From Pohlia nutans (taxonomy: Eukaryota > Streptophyta > Bryopsida > Bryales > Mniaceae), in NCBI GenBank assembly GCA_022496805.1, contig CM040085.1, forward strand, positions 35,183,811 through 35,247,810: a stretch of DNA of 64,000 nt, read 5' to 3'. The notes under the pieces were generated by a model that ran no database searches, was not told where the DNA came from, and saw only the letters and a program-made list of their open reading frames with translations. This document shows, one piece after another, positions 23,880 through 34,100 of the stretch (position 1 is the first letter of the stretch; every line of letters begins with the position of its first letter). The translations under genes and the position numbers were made by a program.

Positions 23880-25220
23880 GTTTTATGTTGCAGAACACAG
23901 TGCTAAGGTGACAGCTGGGCCTATTAAGGACTTGATTGCCCACAGAGAGCACAGGTACTTTGTTGTGCAGTCCTTTGAGATGGTAGCACTCATTGCCAAA
24001 TAATTAACTTGAAGCTTGAAGCTTGAAGCTTTTTATTTTCACGTTCATACGATTTTCTGCGTCTTATTCCAGCCGATTCAATATATTTTGACCTGCTCAA
24101 AGACACCGCAGCTTCATCTGTAAGGTTTTTTTTTTGCAAGTTCAGGATAGATGCCACAATGTTGCGGGCTTCAATGGATCAGGATGCTGGACGTCCTTGT
24201 GTGGACTCGTTGTCTTATCATACTAGCTTTAGTCGGCGACCTGAAGAAAACAGGAGTCAGTCACTTCAGGCTGATGCTACAGCAAATGATGGAATGTGCA
24301 ATGATACGTGCAGCAAACTAGATGAAAGAAATGGAAGGGATGCTTCTCCACTAGATGTATCTGAAGTGTTGCGGCGTTGGACAAATGCGTTACAGCGCAT
24401 CCACAAGCAAGCTCTTCGTTTGGTACTGATTGAAAACCGCCACCTTGAATTAAAAGTGTTCTGAGTTTTCTTATGGTATAATCCAATCTGAAATGCTAGA
24501 TTCTTACCTTCCAGTTCGGCAGGTTCTCTTTATTGTCCTAAATGTACTACCTCGTCTTTATTAAAATTTCTAGTGGTGCGCATTTTAGGAGCAAACTGTG
24601 AGCTCCAGCACAAACAACTTCTTAGTTCTCTTCTTTCAGAGACTGTACGTTCATGTAAGAATCGTATTAGTGGGTCTTATCTTGATGCTTCACTCTTGGT
24701 GGGATGATTAAGGCCCAGACAAATAATGGAGCTGGACCAAAGATACTAGAAGCTGGAATGGACATGGAAGAAAATGCAAACGCTTACAGTCCGCGATTCA
24801 TTGGTGAATATTTGCCCCTTGAGGGATTTTGCATATGGATTGCGCTCAAATGGAGATGCATCTGGTCTCAGCAAGTACGAACTGGTACGTGGGCTGGACA
24901 TTTCGATTTCATGCAGTACGTTAGGTACAAATCTGCATTCCAGGAATCGGTTACAAGTTTATAAAATTATTGCCTGGCTTTGTTTTCAAATTCAGAATGC
25001 CATGATATCTTATTCGATGTGCTTTTCAGGTACCATGCTCTGGGCATGGGAAAAATGGAAGTTTATCTGTGCTACATCAGTCAATTCGACCAGAGCTCAT
25101 TACAGAGGTATGGGTTTTTTTTTTTCGGTTTACCAGCATCTGAAAGTAGCTCAAAGGTTCTGTTTGCAGAAGATGGTCCATAACGAAGAGTGTTTCCACC
25201 CTCAAGTTGCGAGTCTCTAA
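23880..25220 (+). pseudogene. Second set of exon-like pieces; one resembles plant augmin subunit 6
   Basis: About 24150-24416 encodes a stretch ending DVSEVLRRWTNALQRIHKQA, which resembles the C-terminal region of plant AUGMIN subunit 6 (microtubule nucleation) from memory. Pieces at about 24590-24705, 24720-24960 and 24980-25183 are protein-like but change frame and are unassigned. No continuous gene model can be built, so I treat these as remnants. Confidence 0.25.
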
Positions 25221-25238
25221 AATATTAGGGCCGCTTCA

Positions 25239-25287
25239 CATAATGACATAATGATGATAAATGTTATACATATCGTACACTTTTTTG
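25239..25287 (+). repeat. 46-bp repeat shared with 8778-8823
   Basis: Same orientation and nearly the same sequence as the copy downstream of the Plavaka gene (AATGACATAATGATGATAAA core). Confidence 0.7.
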
Positions 25288-25679
25288 AACTAATCACTTG
25301 TTTGGTTTTGTCTTTCTTCTATCGTGTAGGTGGCGAAACGGCACTCTCAATTGAAGATGTTACATAATAGATTTTTTAAAGACACGTGTTTGAAACAATG
25401 CATTGTGAAAAGTCGAAGTTTGTAAGGCATTGAATTGATTTAATCTAAGTAAATACAAATACTATTGCTTGCCGATTGGACTAGAGGTTGCATTTTAGAG
25501 GTAGCAACTATGTACAAGTGAATGTTTTTTTTAATAGGAATATATATTTTTTGTGTCTCTTCCCGCATTTTTGTACTACAAATGCATTTTCTGTTTGTTA
25601 TATATATTAATACGATTTTTTCAATATTAATATTGAAATAAATGGCATCATTCAAATGAATTTGGAAATTTACACATTA

Positions 25680-26310
25680 AAATTGCAGTACTGCATACAA
25701 TATTTTTGTAGTACAATAATAATTTGTATGCGATACAACAATTTGATGTGAAATGCGTACAACTACAACAACTTTACAGTACGATTCTAGTACTATTAAT
25801 GCATATAAGAAAAATCTTTTATGTGCAAGCACAACATACAACATTGTAGTATATTAGCAACAAACTAAACACAATATTTTTGTATGTATGTCTTTTAAGT
25901 TCATAGGGTTATTATAGTACACCATAAATACAATTTTTTCATATGTAGGCAGTAATGTTGTTTAATGTAATGAGTACCACAATTTAGTAAAGTTTATGTA
26001 CAGTATCATAATTGATTTTGTAGCGTTAGTATATTGCATTTATACTCCACAGCAGTACAACAAAAGTATATGCTTAATACAATTTAATTGTAGTACTGCA
26101 CAAGTATGAATTTCGTCATCTACTGTTAAGTGCCTCCATGAGCATTGATGCAGTACTGCAAATGTATTGAAAAAAGGGGTCCCATTTCCGTGATGTAGGC
26201 CAAAGTTATTATTATTATTATTATTTATTATTATAATTTCACTACACATTGACCGTTGACTAATCGTTGAGGCAAAGGAAGTTATGCAGTACATCACTAA
26301 ATTTATGTTC
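25680..26310. repeat. GTACTGCA-rich AT repeat region with (TTA)n
   Basis: Many GCAGTACTGC-like motifs plus a TTA microsatellite at about 26210-26236. It is related to 7240-7560 in inverted orientation. No gene is seen between 25288 and 26500. Confidence 0.4.
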
Positions 26311-26780
26311 CGTGGGAAGAAACGAGGGGCCCAAACAGAAAGCCAACTGAAAGCAGTCTGAGACCATCCAATTCCGCTTTTCCTCCGGCTGCGCTGACCG
26401 ACAGATCTCACGACGGACGGTCCAGATTGGAGCACACCCACCACCACGTGTCGTCCCATCAGAAACCCACGCTCGATGAACGCCACCTGGAAGCACGTGA
26501 TATCTGATCAACGCGAGCTGGAATGTACTGCGTTCCTAGATCTGCCGGGTGTGGGCCTTGAGTAGCTAAGTTTAAAGCTCCGGTTCCCAGTTCCTTCATT
26601 CCACAGCCGAGCCCTGAATTCGCACTTGTATTGGCTAGGCAATCTTCACAATTGCCTGCTCAGCCAGATACCTTCCGATATTTTTCCAGATTTTTGCACA
26701 GCAGTTCCTGAGTAAGCTTGAGGATCAGGAGCCTTGGAGATCGAACTACTCTTTGAATCAAGCTCGAACACCTGGGCTCC

Positions 26781-29700
26781 GTGAGTGACTCTCTTCAAGT
26801 ACGTATGTCCGCTCTTGATGAGTTTAATTCAGTTTTCCGCGATGTTCACCACACTAGTTTCGTTGCATTTATACGCAATTATGCATGTTTCGTTGATTCC
26901 AGTAACAGAGGTGTCCAAGCTTGCAACTCAGACTAGTTTCGTTGCATTTTATGCATGTTTCGTTGATTCTAGTAACAGAAGTGTTCGAGTTTGCAACTCT
27001 TCTCTTTCGTTCCAAATTTGGCCCTGCCTTTATTTTGGGAATGGGAAGCTTGCATGCATTTCGACACCCCCGTCTGTAGTTGGAGTTTTTAAAATCGAAG
27101 ATGGTGCATTTTCGCGTTTTGCAGGGGAGTGGAGTCATGGCGTCCATGGCTAATCCAGTTGCGAGTACTGGGTGCAGTGCTAGACTGACAAATGTAGCGC
27201 TAGCTGGGACCCTAACCAAGGCGAGGAATCATGTATGTATGTCCTCGGGGTCTTCAGCTTTCGTCTCGCAACGGCTGCAGGGTACCTGCTCGGTGTCCCG
27301 GCCACGGAAGGCTTCGAGTTTCCGAGCCGTCCTGGAGACCCCGAACGCTGCTGCTGCCGCCGAGGACGCCGTGAAAACCGTGGAAGAGAGTACTGAAGAA
27401 GCTGTGAAAGAGACTGTGGAAGGGACGGTGGAGGCTGTGAAAGAGGTTGCGCAAGGCAACAAACTCACTCGGACTCGCAGCTTCCATAAGCCTCGTGGTG
27501 GCAACATCAAAGCCGATCCTCTCCGCGTCATCATGTTTCAGGTACTTCATCACCCTCTCTAATTCCACTGTCTCTTGTCACATGTGCAAGTTGTCCAGTG
27601 CGTTTTAAGCATATACTGGGAATGTGTGTGCAATTTGAGAGGGTCACAATCAGCGTGGACATTCTCAGAGAAAACAAAAGTAATCGCATCTTGTAGTACT
27701 AGATAATGCTCAAAAGTCGGGAGGTTTGATAGAGTTATTGGACATAAAGCCGAGTGGCTGTACTCAATTAGGGTTATGGGTTAGAATCCTGTTTTGACAT
27801 GAAACGCCATTTTGGTTATTTGGCCATTCCCTGTTACACTAGAGAATAAGAGGGATTCAAGGCTAATATAACCAATATGGCGTTAAACCGGACTTGGCTT
27901 TGTGTGTCGGTTAAATATCTGAGAGATACACTACGGAACGGTTGAGCTTTGAAAGTGTCTAAGGGACCAGTTGAATTGATCGATGCAGGGCTTTAACTGG
28001 GAGTCATGGAAGACGAAGCCAAGCTGGTATGATGTCCTGGGCAACACAGCGGAAGAGCTGGCAGCAGCAGGCATTACTGACGTTTGGTTTCCTCCATCCA
28101 GCCATTCCGTAGCTCCTCAAGGTCAATACTAATTTAGCTTTCATGCACACATACATTCATTCTTCGCTTCTGCAGCATTGAAAAGAACAGTAAGTGACAT
28201 CAGTGATGTCGTGAATCTCTGTGCAGGCTACATGCCGGGGAGGCTCTACGATCTGAACGACTGCAAGTACGGCAACGAGGAGAAGCTGCGGGAAACGATC
28301 GACAAGTTCCACAAAGTAGGATTGCGCTGCATTGCTGACATTGTGGTAAACCACCGATGCGGCGACGCGCAGGACGAGCGCGGCGAGTGGGTCATCTTCG
28401 AAGGCGGCACTCCCGACGATGCTCTTGACTGGGGTCCCTGGGCCGTGGTCGGCAACGATTATCCCTACGGCAACGGAACAGGTACCTATACCACGTCCAA
28501 ATTGCGGAAATGGAAAGTCTTCAAACCTGCTAATAATCTAGTATCACTCTGAGTATTCTGAAATGTATGTGAAATCCGAGCATTCTGAAACGTCTTCAAA
28601 CCTGCTCATTGCAGATGCTAATAATCTAGCCCCATAAGCGTCCACTGTGCATTTTCTGTAGATTAGGAAAATTGGACCCCCTGCTGCAAATCATCTGTTT
28701 GTGTGAAAATGACTTCAGTTTGACACAATCGACACTGTTGATCTTGTAGTATAGGACAAGAGCTTTAAAATGATGTATTGCAATCATAAAACCGAGGTAA
28801 AATGAGAAAATGCCACTGTTGCAAAGTTCAGTGATGCAGTTGGCCATATTGGGCGTTTTAGACGCTTAGGGGCTAGTATCACTCGTATCAAAATGTATGT
28901 GATCCGAGCATTCTGAGAAGTCTTCTGAAAACCTGCTCGTTGCAGATGCTAATAATCTAGTATCACTCATATCGAAATGTATGTGTGACTGAATGATTCC
29001 ATGGACTTACTGCAGGTGCACCTGACACTGGAGATGACTTCGGTGCTGCACCGGATATCGATCACACGAACGACAGAGTGCAGAGCGACCTGATCGTGTG
29101 GATGAACTGGATGAAGTACAAGATCGGGTTCGACGGCTGGAGGTTTGACTTCGCCAAGGGCTACGGCGGCTACTTCGTGGGCCGCTACATCCGGAAAACG
29201 GAGCCGGAGTTCTCAGTGGGCGAGTTCTGGACCAACATGAGTTACGGCGGGGAAGGATTGGACTATAACCAGGATCACCACCGACAGCAGCTCGTGGACT
29301 GGGTGCATGCCACGGACCAGAAGTCCACCGCGTTTGATTTCACCACCAAAGGCATTCTGCAGGAGGCTGTGAACGGGCAGCTATGGCGTCTCCGGGACCC
29401 AAACAACAAGCCACCGGGCATGATCGGGTACTGGCCTTCGAAAGCAGTGACGTTTCTCGACAACCATGACACGGGATCCACACAAGGCCACTGGCCTTTT
29501 CCTGGAAAGCACATCATGCAAGGATATGCTTACATCCTCACTCACCCCGGCAACCCGTGCATCGTAAGTTCCAAAACCATTTCCTCGACTGATTTTTCCC
29601 CTGTCATGCTGTCTCTTCTCGTGTATTATCCAAGGATTCACAGTTTTAAAATGACAAATTCAATTGATCATATCGTTAAAAATCAATAATTCAGATGGGA

Positions 29701-30452
29701 CCAAATTTTATGTCACTAGAACTAGTGAAGATCATTGCTTTTGTTGATCAGAAAGGAAAGAAATTCGAACAAGAGGAAGTCTAAACAGGACTAACTCAAA
29801 ACTGTTAACCCTAAGCGTCCATGGTCACCGTGCTTTTTTAACAGTTTTGAGTTGGGCCTGTTTGGACTTCCTCTTGTTCGAATTTTTTTCCTTTTTGACC
29901 AACACATGCAATGGTCTTCACTAGTTTTAGTGAAATAAGATTTGGTCACGTCTGAATTATTGATTTTTCACAATATCATGATATTGAATTTATCATTTTA
30001 AAACCTGTAAGGGTGTGATCGATGAGCAGTTTTACGACCATTCTTTGACTGGTTTTTTCCCTGTCATGCTTTATATTCTCTAGTGTATTGATCGACACGG
30101 TGTGATCGATGCGCACCATTTCTTTGACTGGTTTTTTCACTGTCATGATTTGTTTTCTAGTGTATTAATAGACACGGTGTGATCGATGTATGCTCAGTTT
30201 TACGACCATTTCTTCGACTGGGGACTGAAGGAGGAGATTTCCGCGTTGATCGATGTGAGGAAGCGGAACGACCTCAATGCTAAGAGCAAAGTGGACATCC
30301 GTACTGCGGAGAGTGATCTGTATGTTGCAGTTATTGATGATCGCGTCGTGCTCAAGATCGGTCCTCGGTTTGATATCGGCAACTTGGCTCCCAATGAGGC
30401 AGAGTATCAGATTGCGGCAGTGGGAAAAAATTACTGCGTGTGGGAGAAGTGA
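26781..30452 (+). CDS. Plant alpha-amylase with putative plastid transit peptide
   Basis: Probably hydrolyses alpha-1,4 bonds in starch (GH13). Coding exons: 27137-27541, 27989-28121, 28227-28481, 29016-29563, 30198-30452; 531 residues, phases consistent. A 5'-leader intron (CC|GTGAGT at 26781 to TTTTGCAG at 27124) precedes the chosen ATG at 27137. Catalytic blocks are present: [19 protein letters not shown] with the nucleophile Asp; the acid/base Glu in FSVGEFW; and [10 protein letters not shown] with the third Asp. The first ~70 residues are Ser/Ala/Arg-rich, like a chloroplast transit peptide. An acidic helical linker follows ([20 protein letters not shown]). The end KNYCVWEK fits the family. 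At 531 residues it is longer than secreted forms (~420) and shorter than AMY3-type (~890). Intron 4 carries a foldback and duplicated acceptor copies. Confidence 0.9.
26852..26990 (+). repeat. Duplicated segment in the amylase 5'-leader intron
   Basis: ACTAGTTTCGTTGCATTT...ATGCATGTTTCGTTGATTC occurs twice (from about 26852 and 26932) inside the probable 5'-leader intron. It could affect intron-mediated expression, but no function is shown. Confidence 0.7.
29640..30006. mobile_element. Foldback MITE in amylase intron 4
   Basis: Two inverted arms (29640-29808 and 29838-30006, about 170 bp each) flank a ~29-bp spacer starting CCCTAAGCGTCC. Each arm is homologous to the TTAA MITE at 21368-21592 (shared TTTTAAAATGACAAATTCAA). 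The primary transcript would form a long stem inside the intron. Confidence 0.75.
30012..30220 (+). repeat. Tandem copies of the exon 5 acceptor region of the amylase gene
   Basis: GTGTGATCGATG followed by TTTGACTGGTTTTTTC-type sequence occurs at about 30013 and 30100, and then as the true exon border at 30177-30220. The first copy keeps an acceptor-like GATGAGCAG|TTTTACGACC at 30029. Splicing there would reach TAG within 18 codons. A further partial copy lies just after the exon 4 donor (29577-29630). Confidence 0.75.
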
Positions 30453-31126
30453 TGTTTTCAAAACACACATTCTAGCTAAATAATATTATCCGAGAATGAA
30501 ACATTAGTACTGTACCAGTAGACGTTTGATGACTTATGTCACGCTTACTACCTTCAGGAAATATGCGCCTCAATCAGGAGTCGGTGTGAGATGTGTCATC
30601 AATCTTCTCACTGCCAAATTGAGTCTAGAGAATTGACTCTCATATGTAGTTGTGTCAATCTATTAATATATTCTTTCAGCTGAGTTCTGAAAGGAACATT
30701 AAACGTATGTGCACTGTAACTTTCCTGCTTCGGCTGTTGATAATCTATTCTTATTATTCGTGTCCATGACTAACTGGGGATAAGGTATGTACACCCATAA
30801 TGGACCCTGTTTCAAAATGCAATCTTTTACTTGGATCCGAAAGCAACACTAAAACCTACATATTAATTATACAATCATAATATGAGAGGTTGATTTCGGG
30901 TGTACCTATTAGCAAAACTTTGAAAATTCATAACTTATTGATACAGTGTGTTCAAATCCCTTTTCTAAGATTAATGTATGCCTAAATTAGTGATTATGTT
31001 CAGTGGTGATTATGAGTGTACATACCTTAGTAAATGTTTCTATGGTGACTTACTTTTATTATATATGTTCCCTTAGATTCCCAAGACTGTAGGCCCAATC
31101 CTTGACACAATACTTGTGCACTTCCA
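30453..31126. other. 3' intergenic region between convergent genes
   Basis: Lies between the amylase stop (plus) and the clathrin light chain stop (minus). It should hold both 3' untranslated regions. No gene or clear repeat is seen. Confidence 0.6.
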
Positions 31127-34100
31127 TCAGCGCACCAAAGGTTGATGCTGAAGCTTCAAGAGAATCTGCGCAGGTGTCCATAGTAGCTACTTAATAGAGT
31201 TAACCAAAAAGAAGAGAGAATACATGTTAGGTGAGGTGAGTCTGACTCTTATCTAAGGCAGCCAAATAAACTGGCATGGTTTCTAAAGAATCCAAAATAG
31301 AAAGGAGTATGAACTAGTTTTGCTATCACAAAAGGAGGCAAAGTTGAGACTAAGGTGAGTTCACAGAGAGCCAAGGCTTGTAGGTGATGGCCCACATCCA
31401 ATCTGAGATAATGGCAAGGCATGTGGCAAACTTGAGACATAATTAGGTGACGGATTTGATTAGTTGGCTTTGACAACTTGGAGCTCGTGTCTAAAATTGA
31501 AGTTGGAAGGTGTTGAGTTCACTATTTGATTTGATTTTGGTTACACTCAAAGAGGACATGGACTTTGGTTTCCTGATATTTTGGGGGTCAGATCACTTGT
31601 TTTGATTTTAGTTAACTCAATTGTAATGTTTACTTTGATATCGTATTTTATAACGGATCTTTGCAAATCTTCAAAAATGGAGAGGTGTTCTATGCTTTTG
31701 GGGTTAATTAGAGTATCCGTAAAGTCACTCGAAAGTGGATGAGTGGACCTTACTTTGAGTGAACAACAGCCTTGTTCCCCCAAAAAGAACTTGTGTCGGG
31801 AACTTAAAAAAAACTATGGATGCAAACTTTGAAAGCACCAAAAACGGTGCTCAAAAACTTAGAACCCAAGATTTCCTGTGCGCCTCCAAAATTTACTGGC
31901 AAGGTCCTTCTGCAAAGTCGACTATAGCATCAGAAATTGCCCGACAACCTTTGAAACATTGCACTCACCGGATTTCATTTCCCCTAGAAAATTCTCCAGT
32001 GAATTTTTGTTTCTCTAAATTTCAGTTGAACAGTGAATCAAAAAGTCCACTAGTTTACGGAAAACTCAATTGTAAGAGTAAATTAATGCCCATATGCACA
32101 TTTCTTTAACCCCTCAACGTCACAGTGTCCTGTTTCTGGATGACTAACAGATTCAAACTCACCCTACGTTCTCATCAATGCTTGAATGAAAGTCATCCAA
32201 TTTTTTGGAGATACTTCATCAAGTTGTTGTCCTATCCAATGGTTGGATTTGGTGATACTAGAGTACATATTCTTTTTAAATTACAAATGTAGCAGTATGT
32301 CAAGTTGTTGACCAAGTCAAAATTGCATTGACTCTAGTTCAAAAGTGGCCTTGCAAAAATGAGGTCATAGATTTAATTAGCACAAAAATTTCAAAGAATC
32401 ACCACTTTAAGAGTATCTCATTTCAAATCCATTTCAACAAGTTTTACTCAAAAAATGTTAATGCTTTGTTTGTAATGAAATTTAGAAGGAATTTTTATTC
32501 TTTAACTTTCAAAATTTATAATAAAATATCAGCGCTAGTATTGGTAAATTGAACCGTACGGATGGAATCTAAAATTAAAAATCTAGAACTTTCATTTGTA
32601 TATAAATTCCAAAATATTACTTTAAATAGTACTTTATAATGATTTTCTCAAATTGTCAATTCTAGGGACACCTTGGTATATTTAGGAGTTAACCCCTAAA
32701 GAACAAAAAATTGGGCCTCATGTTTTTTTTTTTTTTTTTTCAATTTTGAGTTTGTCCTCCTTTTGTTCAATTTCTTTTTTCTTTTTTTTTGATCAACACA
32801 TGCAATGTTCTTCACTGGTTCCATTGATATAAAATTTGGTTTAATTTGAATGATATTTTTCACAATTTGATCAATTGAATATTGTAGTACCATAGCAAGG
32901 TTGCCACCCCACGAGCAAATATTTATTATTTTTTGAAAAATAAAGTCCACCCCTCAAAAAATGAATTTGCTGATTTCCGTTTTTGAGAAAAGAATATTAA
33001 AAATATCCTAAAATGGCTTTTAAATATCAAAAAATAGCTAAAAAATAATTTATTCTATCATCGTTTTTTTATCGCCATAATTTCTGGTTTTTTTTTTTTT
33101 TTTTTTTTTTTTTTGAAATATTTTTGACGACTTTGCTATGGTACTATTGTATGTCTTTTCAAAACCAAGAATTTTTGTTCCTTTAGGGGTTAAAAAGGTA
33201 TGGATGCACGTGATTGAAAATGAAAAAAGAGAGAGAGAAAGAGGTGACTGACCTCTCGCATGCGTGACAAGTCGGCGGATTTCTTGGTAAGTTTGGGTAA
33301 ACAATCCCGGGGGCGGCTCTTGACATCTTGCTTAGTCTTGGCAGGGGAGAGCTGATGCTCTCCAATAGATTTGGGCGATAGGGAATGCTTACTACTTGTG
33401 GTTGAAGGGGCCTTAATTCCAGAGTCACTGTGCCCGTGCAGGTCAATGAGAGCTGCCACTGCCTCCCACAAGTTACCCCCTGCAAGCTGCTCCTTCTGCT
33501 TGGCTTCCATGTCGCCACGGTATTTTGCTTCTCTCTCTCTAATCACATTTTTTAAAATAAATCATTCTTGTTAGGCACTAAAAGAGGAATCCAACGCACC
33601 CAAGCATGCATTGTTTGGACATAGTATGCAAAAGTTATGAAGGTTCAAAATCATGACTTAAAACCAACACACTACAAGGAAACTGGTTGCTTCTTACTAC
33701 TATATTGAGCCATTCCATAATCGGTAAGTGATTTTGGTCACATAGGATAAGGGTTTCCTTGATTTCAATCAGTGAAAAGTGACGGGTTTACTTGTAGTGA
33801 CACCAAGTTTAATATTCAACATTCTCATAAATCAACATGTAGGGTAGTTGTCCCTATTATTCCTCACAACTATTATCGTAGTCCTATATTCTAAAAACAT
33901 CTCACTGCAACTTAGTGAACTTCTACTTTTATTCAACGAAGTGTTAGTTTTATAAGTGCATGTAATTTGAAATTGCCTCCTTTTACACATGGGTCAAAAA
34001 GGATGTTTAACTTCATTGTGCTTAGTGTTGTTCATAATTTATTTTGGTGAGCAGTCGTAAGAACAGTGACATGAATGTCTTGTTGTTGGTTCTTGTTACC

